Origin: BOG-908 sp965198855
GTDB taxonomy: Bacteria; Pseudomonadota; Alphaproteobacteria; Acetobacterales; Acetobacteraceae
DNA length: 64,000 nucleotides
Assembly (NCBI GenBank): GCA_965198855.1
Contig: CBDAPZ010000001.1
Coordinates: 1,054,001 to 1,118,000 of the forward strand
Direction: 5' to 3'
Position 1 is the first letter of the stretch, and the number at the start of each line of letters is the position of its first letter. A program made the translations under genes and the position numbers. Under the pieces are notes generated by a model. That model did not search any database. It was not told the origin of the DNA and worked only from the letters and a program-made list of their open reading frames with translations. Of the stretch, positions 35,354 to 43,900 are shown in pieces.

Positions 35354-36868
35354 TCAGGCGCTCCCCGGGGGCGCCGACCAGCCGCCGCCCAGGGCCTTGT
35401 AGAGCGATACCAACGCGAGGAAACGCGAAACGCGTGCCTGTGCCAGCGTGTCCTCGTCACCGAACAACGTGGTCTGGGTGTTCAGCACGGTCACGATGTC
35501 GACGGTGCCGATCTCAAGCTGGGCGTGTGCGATGTCGGCCGCACGCTGTGCGACGCGCACCGCGTCGCCTTCCAGCGATTCCTGGCTGCTATCGTAATGC
35601 AGCTGGGTCAACGCCGTTTCGGTGTCGGTCAGCGCCTGCAGGTAGGCCTTGACGTAATCCGCCACCAATTCCCTGTAGCGGCCTTTGGCTTCGCCGAGCG
35701 TGCCGGATTTCAGGCCATTATCGAAGATCGTCTGGGTGATCGTGTTGGACATCGCGAGCAGCAGCGTGCCTGGCCCGGTGATCATGGAGAGCGCCGCGCT
35801 GGACAGGCCCCCCTGCGCAGTGAGCTGCAGCGAGGGGAAGAAATTGGCGAAATCCTGCCGCACCGTCTGGTTCTGTGCCACCAGCTGCTCTTCGGCATAA
35901 GCCACGTCCGGCCGCCGGCGCAGCAGATCGGACGGCAGACCGGTGGCCACTGCAGGCAGCTTGAGGGAGATCAGCGGCACCGGGCTGAGGCTGATTGCCT
36001 CCGGCGGCTCCCCGACCAGTATGCCCAATGCGAGCACCTGCTGCTCGTACTCGCTCTGCAGTACCGGGATCTGCGCGCGATACCCCGCCACCAGCGCCTC
36101 TTGCTGGCTGACATCCAGCAGGGAAGCGAGACCGGCCGACAGACGCCCGCGATAATAGCCGAGCACATCGGATGCGGTGGAGAGATTATGCTCGGCGATC
36201 GCGAGCCGATCGCGATAGCCGAGGGCCTGAAAATAGGTGGTCGCGATTGAACTTGCCGTGGTCAGCCAAACCGTCTGCGCATCGAAGCGGGTGCCCAGGG
36301 CCGTTGCTTGTGCCGCGCGCAGCGCATCGCGGTTCTTGCCCCAGAAATCTACTTCATAGGAGGCGGAGAGCTCGGCCGAGTAGCTGCGTTCCTCGAAGTA
36401 TTTCTGCTTGCTGCCCGTCAGGCCACTGGTGAGCGCGCTGCTGGTCAAGGTGCTGGCGCTGCCCAGTGCGGAACTGCCGGCGCCGAGGCTGGTGGTCGAG
36501 CCGGTGGTGACGCCGCCGCTGCTGCCACTCCCCACCCGTTCCCAGCTCTGCCCGAGCGAGCCGCTGACCGTCGGCAGAAGCGGGCTGCCGGCGACCCGGG
36601 CCGCCTGGTCCGCCTGCACTATGCGAGCGGCTGCCGCCATCACATCGGGGCTGGCGGCGGCCGCCTTCGCCATCAGCCGGTCCAGCTCGGGGACGCCGAA
36701 ACCGTGCCACCACGCAAGCGTGGGCGCCGTCGACTCGGTCGCTGCGTCCACCTGGCTGGAGAAGCCGGGCGGCACGACAACGAGCGGGCGATGATAAACC
36801 GGGCCGACGCCGCAGCCGCAAAGGCTGGACGCGATACAAAGTGCTACTGAGCGCAGAATGCGGTTCAT
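35354..36868 (-). CDS. NodT-family outer-membrane efflux lipoprotein
   Basis: Second TolC/OprM-type channel of the window, 504 residues, starting MNRILRSVALCIASSLCGCG, a lipoprotein signal with Cys at 17 or 19, followed by VGPVYHRPLV. A Ser/Thr/Gly-rich insertion lies near residue 110-150 before KQKYFEERSYSAELSASYEVDFWGKN. It is the first gene of a two-gene unit with the adaptor downstream. The order channel-adaptor without a pump is unusual; the pair may serve a pump encoded elsewhere. Confidence 0.92.
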   Translation of the reverse strand: MNRILRSVALCIASSLCGCGVGPVYHRPLVVVPPGFSSQVDAATESTAPTLAWWHGFGVPELDRLMAKAAAASPDVMAAAARIVQADQAARVAGSPLLPTVSGSLGQSWERVGSGSSGGVTTGSTTSLGAGSSALGSASTLTSSALTSGLTGSKQKYFEERSYSAELSASYEVDFWGKNRDALRAAQATALGTRFDAQTVWLTTASSIATTYFQALGYRDRLAIAEHNLSTASDVLGYYRGRLSAGLASLLDVSQQEALVAGYRAQIPVLQSEYEQQVLALGILVGEPPEAISLSPVPLISLKLPAVATGLPSDLLRRRPDVAYAEEQLVAQNQTVRQDFANFFPSLQLTAQGGLSSAALSMITGPGTLLLAMSNTITQTIFDNGLKSGTLGEAKGRYRELVADYVKAYLQALTDTETALTQLHYDSSQESLEGDAVRVAQRAADIAHAQLEIGTVDIVTVLNTQTTLFGDEDTLAQARVSRFLALVSLYKALGGGWSAPPGSA

Positions 36869-37018
36869 GTCGGCAACATCAGGTGGCTTGGCTTCCGTTA
36901 TTAGGCAAAACTAGACTGCTCGTGGATGGAGACGAAGCACCTTGTGTGTCGTGCGACATCTGGCGATGCCTGCGGGCGACACTATGCTCGCGCCGAACAC
37001 TCTTTGAGAGGGGCCGCG

Positions 37019-38263
37019 ATGCGCCTGCGCCGACGTAACATGATGGCCGGTGCCGCCGGCGCCATGGCTGGGGGTATGGCGTTCTCCGGTCGCGTCCTGG
37101 CGGAGACGCGGCCGACGGTCAAAATCGCGGTTCTGACCGACCTCTCCGGCCCATATCGCGATATTGCGGGGCAGGGCTCCATTGCCTGCGCGCGGCAGGC
37201 GGCGGCCGAGTTCGCCGCCGCATCGAGCCTGCCGTTCGACATACAGGTGGTCAGCGCCGACCACCGCAACGACAACGCGCGCGCCATTTCGCTGGCCAAT
37301 CATTTCTACGACCATGAAGGCGTGGACCTGATCCTGGACGTGCCGAATTCCGCGGTGGCACTCGCCGTGGCCGGCGTGGCCCAGGAGAAGGCCAAGGCCT
37401 ACATCAATTGCGGGGCCGGGGCGACGCAGCTGACCGGCTCGGCCTGTTCGCCCTATACGATACACTGGTCCTTCGACACCAACATGCTGTCGCGCTCGAC
37501 CGGGGGCGCCTTCACCCAGGCTGGCGGTGCGACCTGGTTCTTCATCACTGCCGACTACATGTTCGGCCGCCAGATGGAGCAGGAGACGACCACTTTCGTG
37601 ATCGCCGCAGGCGGACGTATCGAAGGGTCGGCCGCCTACCCGTTTCCGGGCACCAGCGATTTTACGCCGTTCCTGCGGCAGGCTCAGCAGAGCGGGGCAA
37701 CCGTGCTCGGCCTCGCCAATGCCGGCGCGGACGTGACCGCCAGCATACGCGCGGCTCGTGCACTGGGCCTGGCCGACCAGATGCGCATCGCCTGTCTGCT
37801 GATGCTGCTGCCTGACGTGCATCTGCTGGGCCTGGAACTGGCGGGCGGGCTGCTGCTGACCGAGAGCTTTTACTGGGACTCCAATGATCGGACCCGGGCG
37901 TTCACGCAGCGGCTGATGGCGCAACAGAAGCCGCCTTTTTATCCGGACATGATCCATGCCGGCTGCTACGCCGGCACGTTGCATTTCCTCAAGGCGGTCG
38001 CTGCCATGGGAGCCACCAACGCAAAATCCGATCTGGGCTCGGTGATCGCGCATATGAAAGCCAATCCCACGGACGACGACGCCTTCGGCAAGATCACCAT
38101 ACGGCGCGACGGCCGTGCGATGGTGCCGGCCCTGCTGTTCCAGGTGAAGACGCCCTCCGAAAGCAGGGGGCCGTGGGATTATTACCGCCTTGTCTCGACC
38201 ACGAACGCCGACCAGGCGTTCAGAACCCTGGCGGATGGCGGTTGCAGCATCGTGAAAACCTGA
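37019..38263 (+). CDS. Branched-chain-amino-acid-type ABC substrate-binding protein (orphan, Tat signal)
   Basis: Periplasmic type I binding protein of the LivJ/urea/amide group, 414 residues. The N-terminus MRLRRRNMMAGAAGAMAGG has a run of arginines and a mild hydrophobic core, typical of Tat export, with cleavage near VLA-ET. The body has KIAVLTDLSGPYRDIAGQG and TSDFTPFLRQAQQSGA as in the family. ATG 37019 with GAGAGGGG upstream is chosen over the open frame to 36926. No permease or ATPase genes accompany it, so it works with a transporter elsewhere or as a sensor. Ligand unknown. Confidence 0.9.
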   Translation: MRLRRRNMMAGAAGAMAGGMAFSGRVLAETRPTVKIAVLTDLSGPYRDIAGQGSIACARQAAAEFAAASSLPFDIQVVSADHRNDNARAISLANHFYDHEGVDLILDVPNSAVALAVAGVAQEKAKAYINCGAGATQLTGSACSPYTIHWSFDTNMLSRSTGGAFTQAGGATWFFITADYMFGRQMEQETTTFVIAAGGRIEGSAAYPFPGTSDFTPFLRQAQQSGATVLGLANAGADVTASIRAARALGLADQMRIACLLMLLPDVHLLGLELAGGLLLTESFYWDSNDRTRAFTQRLMAQQKPPFYPDMIHAGCYAGTLHFLKAVAAMGATNAKSDLGSVIAHMKANPTDDDAFGKITIRRDGRAMVPALLFQVKTPSESRGPWDYYRLVSTTNADQAFRTLADGGCSIVKT

Positions 38264-38280
38264 CATCGCTGATGGTCACT

Positions 38281-39417
38281 TCAGAGATTGCGGAATTTCT
38301 GGTGCAGGTCGAATTCACGCGACGTCACGTAGTTTTCCACGCGGCCCAGCCGTGCCTCCATCCCGGCCATCTTCTCGCAAAGTGCGACGACACCCGGATG
38401 GCTAGGCGCTGCCGGCGGCGCGGTGCGGCGTAGGCTCGACAGACCGCCGGGGCGTCGCAGGATGCGCCAGGCGATGAAGGCCACGATGCCGAGCAGAAGG
38501 ATCACAAGCAGATGCGTGCCACTGCCGACATGATGCTTCGGCGTGGCGCCATCCTCCTTCGCGTTGGCGACCGCCTTGGCGACTTCTGCCACGACCGTGT
38601 CGATGATTTCCGAGCCGCCGACATAGATGTCGCTGCCGTCGCCATTCGCACGGTTCACCGTGCCGGTGACCTTCCCTAGCTTGACGTCTCCACCGCCGAA
38701 AGCGCGGACGTCGCCGTCATGCACATCGGCGGCGACCCCAAGGTCGCCATTACCCTGCAGATGCGCGATGAGTGTGCCGATCGAACCACGTCCGAACAGC
38801 ATGTCGCCTGAGCCGGTGCTGTCGATGGTTATCGTGCCGGCTGCAACGTGGCCGATGGCCAGGTCACCATTGCCCTGGTGTTTCAAGGTCAGCGTGCCGT
38901 CCAGCGAGCCCATGCGCACATCGCCGCTGCCGGTCATCTCGAGCGTGGCCGTGCCGGAGATCGCTCCTAGCGAAACGTCCGAGTTGCCGTGCACGCTGAG
39001 GACGAGAGGACCGTTCACCTTGCCGCCAACCACATCGCCTGATCCATTAAGGTCCAACACCAGCGGTGCAGAGATATCGTCGGCGAGGCGTAGATCGCCA
39101 CTGCCCCCTTTGGAGATGGTGAGCGGCGCCCCGACCGGGACATCGATATCAAGTCGCCCGGCCTGCTCACCACAACCCGACGTGCCGACTGCAACAGCCC
39201 CGGCGCCGACGATCGACAGGCAGCCGGGATCGCCCTCCATGGCGAAGCGTATCTGGCCATGAAGGTTCGGATCGACGTGGATGACGGTGTCGCTGGAACG
39301 CGAATCGGAGAGCACCAGGTTTCCGCCGTTGACGGTGCTTGTGCCGGCCAAGGCGGGCGCCACCAGGAAAGAGGCCGCGACAAGCGCCGCGGCCAGGCTG
39401 CGAACCAGCATGATCAT
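38281..39417 (-). CDS. DUF2807 (head-GIN) beta-repeat protein with a PspC-like C-terminal tail
   Basis: 378 residues from ATG 39417, which overlaps the stop of the PspB-like gene (ATGA). A signal peptide (residues 1-24, ending APALA) leads to a periplasmic domain (about 25-270) with repeating GSGD/GNSD/GNGD turns every 20-odd residues, the DUF2807 beta-helix pattern. A membrane helix (303-320) follows, then a cytoplasmic tail ending MEARLGRVENYVTSREFDLHQKFRNL. That tail matches the C-terminus of PspC (E. coli: RLREMERYVTSDTFTLRSRF, then QL). The protein lacks the PspC domain itself. Function is inferred as an envelope-stress sensor or partner of PspB. Confidence 0.88.
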   Translation of the reverse strand: MIMLVRSLAAALVAASFLVAPALAGTSTVNGGNLVLSDSRSSDTVIHVDPNLHGQIRFAMEGDPGCLSIVGAGAVAVGTSGCGEQAGRLDIDVPVGAPLTISKGGSGDLRLADDISAPLVLDLNGSGDVVGGKVNGPLVLSVHGNSDVSLGAISGTATLEMTGSGDVRMGSLDGTLTLKHQGNGDLAIGHVAAGTITIDSTGSGDMLFGRGSIGTLIAHLQGNGDLGVAADVHDGDVRAFGGGDVKLGKVTGTVNRANGDGSDIYVGGSEIIDTVVAEVAKAVANAKEDGATPKHHVGSGTHLLVILLLGIVAFIAWRILRRPGGLSSLRRTAPPAAPSHPGVVALCEKMAGMEARLGRVENYVTSREFDLHQKFRNL

Positions 39418-39638
39418 GTGCGTGCGCGTGCGCGCCAGCCTGGCGCGTCCTCGTCGAGAAGGCGTTCGAGGGTATCGACCCGCTGCTCGAGCCGGCGGGC
39501 TGTGTCCATGGCGCGGTCCAGCGCGGTTTGGTCGCCCGGAGCAAAGCCGGAACCTTGGTTGTCCAGGCGCTTGTAGTGCGATCGGATGACGATGATGAGG
39601 AGTATGAAGACAAAAAAGGCGACAGCATCCCAGTCCAT
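39414..39638 (-). CDS. PspB-like phage-shock membrane protein
   Basis: 74-residue product: an N-terminal membrane helix (AVAFFVFILLIIVI), then a cytoplasmic coiled coil ending RRLEQRVDTLERLLDEDAPGW, which parallels the PspB ending RMRERIQALEAILDAEHPNW. PspB works with PspC at the inner membrane to sense envelope damage and bind PspA. Here neither pspA nor pspC is adjacent; instead the gene is coupled to the DUF2807 protein with a PspC-like tail. A sigma-54-like promoter lies about 57 bp upstream of the start ATG. Confidence 0.85.
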   Translation of the reverse strand: MDWDAVAFFVFILLIIVIRSHYKRLDNQGSGFAPGDQTALDRAMDTARRLEQRVDTLERLLDEDAPGWRARART

Positions 39639-39992
39639 ATCGAAATCCCAAATGAGCTGGCGTGTTGGTCATCCACGCGCTTTGGTGGATGGTTAGCATC
39701 TGCTGTGCCAGCGCGTCTTCCCCGCAAAATCTAGGGTTTCGCGCAGAACACCTGGCATGCTGGATCATGTGTTGGCTAGTTAGGCCATGGCAAAAATCGT
39801 TGCCGCCAGGTGGAACGAGTGGAACGAGAAATCTGGTCGCGTGGGCTAAATTTCGATCGATGCTTCCGTCTTGTCGAGATCCGTCATCGTCGCGAATTCA
39901 CAGATCTCCACGAGCGTCATCGATAGAGTTTCGCCGCTTCCAAACAGCTCTAGCAACGTAGCAGGTTCACTGACGGACTCGAACTCGAGGTG
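39639..39992. other. 354-bp intergenic region upstream of the PspB-like operon
   Basis: Contains the sigma-54-like element at 39695-39711 and a small inverted repeat ATCCAC/GTGGAT at 39671-39690 between it and the start codon. The part from about 39760 to 39990, downstream of gltX, is A/T-richer and without a clear hairpin; I see no gene in it. Confidence 0.4.
39695..39711 (-). promoter_or_regulatory. Sigma-54-like promoter before the PspB-like gene
   Basis: The minus strand reads CTGGCACAGCAGATGCT: GG and GC dinucleotides ten bases apart within a close match to the TGGCAC-N5-TTGC consensus (one mismatch in TTGC). Its position, about 57 bp before the start codon, is reasonable. In enterobacteria psp genes depend on sigma-54 and PspF; no pspF lies in this window. 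Confidence 0.45.
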
Positions 39993-41327
39993 TCATGAGA
40001 GCTGGCTGAGGCGCAGGCGCGTGGCGACGCGGTCATGGCCGATGAGGGGCAGGAGCGTCGCCAACTCCGGGCCGTGCTCCTCGCCGGTCAGCGCCAGGCG
40101 CAAAGGTGCGAACAGGGTGCGGCCCTTGCGGCCGGTAGCGGTCCTGACCGTTTCCACCCAGGCTGACCAGGTGGTGCCATCCCAAGGCTCCGGCGGCAGA
40201 TGGGCCAGGGCCTCGCCCAGAAATTCGGCTTGGCCTTCCTGCACCGGCGGCACGATCTCGGCCGCGACGACGTCCCACCAGTGACGGGCCTCGGTGAGCA
40301 GATCGAGATTGCCGCGCACGGCGTTCCAGAAGGCTTCAGTGGCGTGGGCGGGAAGACGTTCTCGGACTGCTTCAAAATCCGCGGTGTGGAGCACGCGACG
40401 ATTCAGGGCGAGAAGCTGGCGGATGTCGAAACGGGTGGGGGACCGCGAGGTCTTGGTGATGTCGGTGGTAGTGGCGAGGGCTTCCAGCGTCAGCGGCTCC
40501 GGCGAATCGGGCGTGCCGAGGCGGGCGAGATAGGAGGTGATGGCGACAGGCTCCATGCCGTCCTGACGCAGCGAACGCAGCGACAGACCGTCCAGGCGTT
40601 TGGAGAGCTTGCCGCCGTCGCTGTCCACCAGCAAAGGCAGATGCGCGAAGGTGAGGCGGGAGGGATTGGCGTTCAGCGCCGAAAAGATGTCGAGCTGCAC
40701 GCCGGTGTTGGTGACGTGGTCTTCACCGCGGATGATGTGAGTGACACCGGATTCGATGTCGTCGACCACGCTGGTGAAAGTATAGAGCGGCGTGCCATCG
40801 GTGCGGATCAACACCGGATCGGAAACAGCCGTCAGCTTGACGCCCTTGCGGCGCAGGACAAGATCGTTCCATTCGACGGTGGCGTCGGAAAGCTTGAAGC
40901 GCCAATAGGGTGTTTTGCCGTTCGCTTCCGCCTGAGCGCGCTGCTCTGGGGTGAGTTTGAGCATGGCGCGGTCATAGACCGGTGCCAGCCCGCGTTTGAG
41001 CCGAGTCTCTCGCTTGGCGCGCAGTTCCTCATCGGATTCGAAGCACGGATAAAGCCTGCCGGAGGCACGCAGCTTCTCGGCGGCCGCTTCGTAGAGGCTG
41101 TTGCGATCGGACTGCTTGAAGCTCTCGTCATGGGTGATACCGAGCCAGGCGAGATCGGTGAGGATACCCTGCTCATATTCGGGTTTGGACCGCTCGACAT
41201 CGGTGTCGTCGATACGCAGCAGGAACGTGGCATTGTGCTTCCTGGCAAACAGATAGTTTGCCAACGCAATGCGTGCGTTACCGACATGAAGATAGCCCGT
41301 GGGGCTTGGAGCGAAGCGAACGCGCAT
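39993..41327 (-). CDS. gltX: Glutamyl-tRNA synthetase
   Basis: Class I synthetase charging tRNA-Glu (and tRNA-Gln in bacteria without GlnRS). The 444-residue protein opens MRVRFAPSPTGYLHVGNARI, with the HIGH motif as HVGN, and has KLSKR in DGGKLSKRLDGLSL. It is shorter than many GluRS (around 470), with the loss in the C-terminal anticodon-binding part. Alphaproteobacteria often have two gltX copies; which one this is cannot be told. A tRNA-Glu gene lies 3.3 kb away on the same strand. A composite hairpin repeat sits just upstream of the start. Confidence 0.95.
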   Translation of the reverse strand: MRVRFAPSPTGYLHVGNARIALANYLFARKHNATFLLRIDDTDVERSKPEYEQGILTDLAWLGITHDESFKQSDRNSLYEAAAEKLRASGRLYPCFESDEELRAKRETRLKRGLAPVYDRAMLKLTPEQRAQAEANGKTPYWRFKLSDATVEWNDLVLRRKGVKLTAVSDPVLIRTDGTPLYTFTSVVDDIESGVTHIIRGEDHVTNTGVQLDIFSALNANPSRLTFAHLPLLVDSDGGKLSKRLDGLSLRSLRQDGMEPVAITSYLARLGTPDSPEPLTLEALATTTDITKTSRSPTRFDIRQLLALNRRVLHTADFEAVRERLPAHATEAFWNAVRGNLDLLTEARHWWDVVAAEIVPPVQEGQAEFLGEALAHLPPEPWDGTTWSAWVETVRTATGRKGRTLFAPLRLALTGEEHGPELATLLPLIGHDRVATRLRLSQLS

Positions 41328-41351
41328 GAGGTAATTGGTCTTTTCAGTCTA

Positions 41352-41478
41352 AGGGAAGAAGTTCTTTTTTGAAAAAAAGAACCAAAAAACTTTTGATCCT
41401 ATGGCGTACGCTGCCGGAGACACTCGCGACAGCATTCAAAAGTCTTCTGCTTGCTTTCTTCAGAAAAGAAGATCTTTC
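41352..41478. repeat. Composite hairpin repeat, full-length copy
   Basis: Hairpin 41361-41382 (GTTCTTTTTT/AAAAAAGAAC), then CCAAAAAACTTTTGATCC, the core TACGCTGCCGGAGACACTCG with CGACAGC, then AAAAGTCTTCTGCTTGC and a second hairpin (41454-41468). This is the clearest complete element and the mirror of the copy at 3131-3262. It separates the 116-aa gene from gltX. Confidence 0.7.
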
Positions 41479-41495
41479 TTAGCTGCGTCACTTTC

Positions 41496-41846
41496 TTAAT
41501 CCTCATCTCGCCGCGGATCCAACACACGCCAATCCCGCTCCTCGGCATTCGCCTTACGCGCTGCGAAATCGGATAGTTCGTTAGCGCTACGCCATGCCTG
41601 CTCAGCCGCGTCCAGCACCTCGGCATCCTCGCCGAATGCAAACCAGGTTTTTAAGACATCCTGCGCCGCCATCCCCGGCGTGCGGCAAAGCTCGATGCTA
41701 TCGCGGACATAAGCGCGTGCGAACGCATTGGCCTGCATGATAGTCGGAAAACCTTTTATATCTTCAACAATGTTATTCTCGGCGCCACCGGAGAGATCGA
41801 GAATGCGCACGCGGTAGCCGCCCTCGGGCGCGAAGAGGTCGCTCAT
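41496..41846 (-). CDS. Conserved-looking 116-residue cytoplasmic protein coupled to nadE
   Basis: Soluble, acidic protein (MSDLFAPEGGYRVRILDLSG) with many aromatic and charged residues, no signal peptide and no membrane segment. Its start ATG overlaps the nadE stop (ATGA), so it is translated after NAD synthetase. The segment DIKGFPTIMQANAFARAYVRDSIE suggests a helical core. I do not recognise the family. Codon use and the ATGA overlap support a real gene; a link to NAD metabolism rests only on position. Confidence 0.8.
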   Translation of the reverse strand: MSDLFAPEGGYRVRILDLSGGAENNIVEDIKGFPTIMQANAFARAYVRDSIELCRTPGMAAQDVLKTWFAFGEDAEVLDAAEQAWRSANELSDFAARKANAEERDWRVLDPRRDED

Positions 41847-43504
41847 TTCAGCAGGTCCGTAAATCCGTTGGTGATGGGGTAGCGGCGGTCGCGCCCGAAG
41901 GCACGCGGCGTGATCTTGACGCCCGGCGGCGCCTGGCGGCGTTTATATTCGGCACGGTCGAGCATCTTCCACACGCGCAGTACGGTGGCACGATCGAAAC
42001 CTTCGGCTGACAAGTCATCGACGGATTTCTCGCCCTCGATCAAGCCACGCAAGATGGCGTCCAGCACCTCGTAAGGTGGCAGGCTGTCCTGGTCGGTCTG
42101 GTTATCCTTCAGCTCTGCACTAGGAGGTTTGGTGATGACGCGGTCCGGCATGACCGGCATATGTGGGTATCTGGTGCCGCGCGGGATGTTTTCGTTGCGC
42201 CATCTTGAGAGTGCGAACACGGTGGTCTTGTAGACGTCCTTCAGCACCGAATAGCCGCCGCACATGTCGCCGTAGAGCGTCGCGTAGCCGGTGGACATCT
42301 CGCTCTTGTTGCCGGTGGTCAGCAGCATGTGGCCGAATTTGTTGCTCAATGCCATCAGCAGCAGACCACGTGAGCGGGACTGGATGTTTTCCTCCGTGGT
42401 GTCCGCCGGGTAGCCGCCGAACAGCGGTGCCAGCGCGCTGTCGATCGCGGTCATGGCCGGGGTGATCGGCACGCTATCGAGGCGTATGCCGAGCAGACGG
42501 GCGCACTCGGCCGCATCGTCCAGCGAGTGCTGGCTGGTATAGGGGCTGGGCAGCATCACCGCGCGTACCCGTTCCGGGCCGAGCGCGTCCACTGCGATGG
42601 CGGCGGAGATCGCGCTGTCGATGCCACCGGAAAGGCCCAGTATGATGCCGGGGAAACGATTCTTGCGCACGTAATCGGCGAGCCCGAGGCAGAGGGCACG
42701 ATAGATGTCCTCGAGGGGTTCGCTCTCCACCGGTAAGCCCTGCTTGGCGCAGACAAGGCGGCCGTCCTCCCGCTCCCATTCGGTGAGCGTGATCGCTTCT
42801 TCGAAACGCGGCATCTGCACGGCCAGGCTGCGGTCCGGGTTCAGCACGAAGCTCGCACCCTCGAACACCAGCTCGTCCTGGCCACAGACCTGGTTGAGGA
42901 ACACGAAGGCTAGCCCTGTTTCCACCACACGGGCGACGGCGAGTTGTACACGAAAATCGGGCTTTTTGGACTCGAATGGCGAGCCGTTGATAGAGAGCAG
43001 CATCTCCGCGCCGGTCTCCTGCAGCGTCTCGCAGACGGTGGGATACCACCAATCCTCGCAGACCATCAGGCCGAGCCTGAAACCGCGGAACACCACCGGT
43101 CCTGGTACCGGGCCAGCATCGAACACTCGCTTGTCGTCGAACACGCCGTAATTCGGCAACTCATGCTTGGCACGGCGAGCGACGATCTCGCCGCCATCCA
43201 TCAGGTAGGCGGCATTGAACAGCTTGTCGCGATCGACCCAAGGGCCGCCGACAACGATGCCGGGGCCGCCATCGGCAGTGTCGCGGGCGAGCTCGGCCAG
43301 CGCTGCTTCACAGGTCTGCACGAACGCGATCTTGCGCACGAGATCCTCGGGCGGATAGCCGGCGATGGAAAATTCAGGGGTGACGAGCAGATCGGCGCCG
43401 AGGCGGGCGGCTTCGGCACGGGCAGCCCGGATAGCGGCGAGATTGACCTCGACCTGACCCTCATGCGGATTGAGCTGTGCGAGGGCTATGCGGAGCTTGG
43501 GCAT
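41843..43504 (-). CDS. nadE: Glutamine-dependent NAD+ synthetase
   Basis: Makes NAD+ from nicotinate adenine dinucleotide using glutamine nitrogen. Two domains in 553 residues: an N-terminal nitrilase-type glutaminase with TPEFSIAGYPPED (Glu), KHELPNYGVFDD (Lys) and LMVCEDWWYP (Cys), and a C-terminal synthetase with the PP-loop LGLSGGIDSAIS, SRSRGLLLMALSNKFG and TGNKSEMSTGY. It uses the only good start ATG. Downstream it is coupled to the 116-aa gene; upstream a GGGCCAGGG terminator separates it from the ferredoxin gene. Confidence 0.97.
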   Translation of the reverse strand: MPKLRIALAQLNPHEGQVEVNLAAIRAARAEAARLGADLLVTPEFSIAGYPPEDLVRKIAFVQTCEAALAELARDTADGGPGIVVGGPWVDRDKLFNAAYLMDGGEIVARRAKHELPNYGVFDDKRVFDAGPVPGPVVFRGFRLGLMVCEDWWYPTVCETLQETGAEMLLSINGSPFESKKPDFRVQLAVARVVETGLAFVFLNQVCGQDELVFEGASFVLNPDRSLAVQMPRFEEAITLTEWEREDGRLVCAKQGLPVESEPLEDIYRALCLGLADYVRKNRFPGIILGLSGGIDSAISAAIAVDALGPERVRAVMLPSPYTSQHSLDDAAECARLLGIRLDSVPITPAMTAIDSALAPLFGGYPADTTEENIQSRSRGLLLMALSNKFGHMLLTTGNKSEMSTGYATLYGDMCGGYSVLKDVYKTTVFALSRWRNENIPRGTRYPHMPVMPDRVITKPPSAELKDNQTDQDSLPPYEVLDAILRGLIEGEKSVDDLSAEGFDRATVLRVWKMLDRAEYKRRQAPPGVKITPRAFGRDRRYPITNGFTDLLK

Positions 43505-43552
43505 GGCCGGAAGCTAAGGATGCGCGGCCCGCGGTGCAACGTGCGGAGAGGA

Positions 43553-43576
43553 GGGCCAGGGACAGAGCCCTGGCCC
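43553..43576 (-). terminator. GGGCCAGGG terminator hairpin after the ferredoxin gene
   Basis: Perfect 9-bp G/C arms (43553-43561, 43568-43576) around six bases, followed on the minus strand by a pyrimidine run TCCTCTCC. It ends the ferredoxin transcript before nadE. The hairpin word is shared with those at 14770 and 33492. Confidence 0.65.
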
Positions 43577-43582
43577 TTGCCT

Positions 43583-43900
43583 TCAATCCTCGGGCGCGAT
43601 CGTGACCGTCAAGCCGTCGAGCGCTGCCGTGAACGGTACCTGGCAGGACAGGCGTGAGTGCGGCGTACGGTGTTCGGAGCCGTCGAGAAGGCTGTCTTCA
43701 TCTACGCTGACCGGCGGTAGCTTGGCCTCATAAGACGGGTCCACATAGACGTGGCACGTGGCACAGGAACAGCAGCCGCCACAGAGTGCGAGCAATTCCT
43801 CCACACCGTCATTGCGCAGGATTTCCATGACGGTGAGCCCGGCATTCGCCGTAATGGCGCGGGTGCCGCCCGAGCGCAGGACGACGTTCAAAGTTGGCAT
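43583..43900 (-). CDS. Adrenodoxin-type 2Fe-2S ferredoxin
   Basis: Electron carrier of 105 residues with the cluster motif C-x5-C-x2-C in CGGCCSCATCHVYV and the fourth Cys in RLSCQVPF. Start ATG 43900 (MPTLNVVLRSGG); the frame is open to 44155 but that part overlaps the divergent cupin gene and is not ferredoxin-like. Such ferredoxins serve cytochrome P450s, oxygenases or Fe-S assembly; no hsc/isc genes or P450 are adjacent, so the partner is unknown. Confidence 0.93.
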   Translation of the reverse strand: MPTLNVVLRSGGTRAITANAGLTVMEILRNDGVEELLALCGGCCSCATCHVYVDPSYEAKLPPVSVDEDSLLDGSEHRTPHSRLSCQVPFTAALDGLTVTIAPED

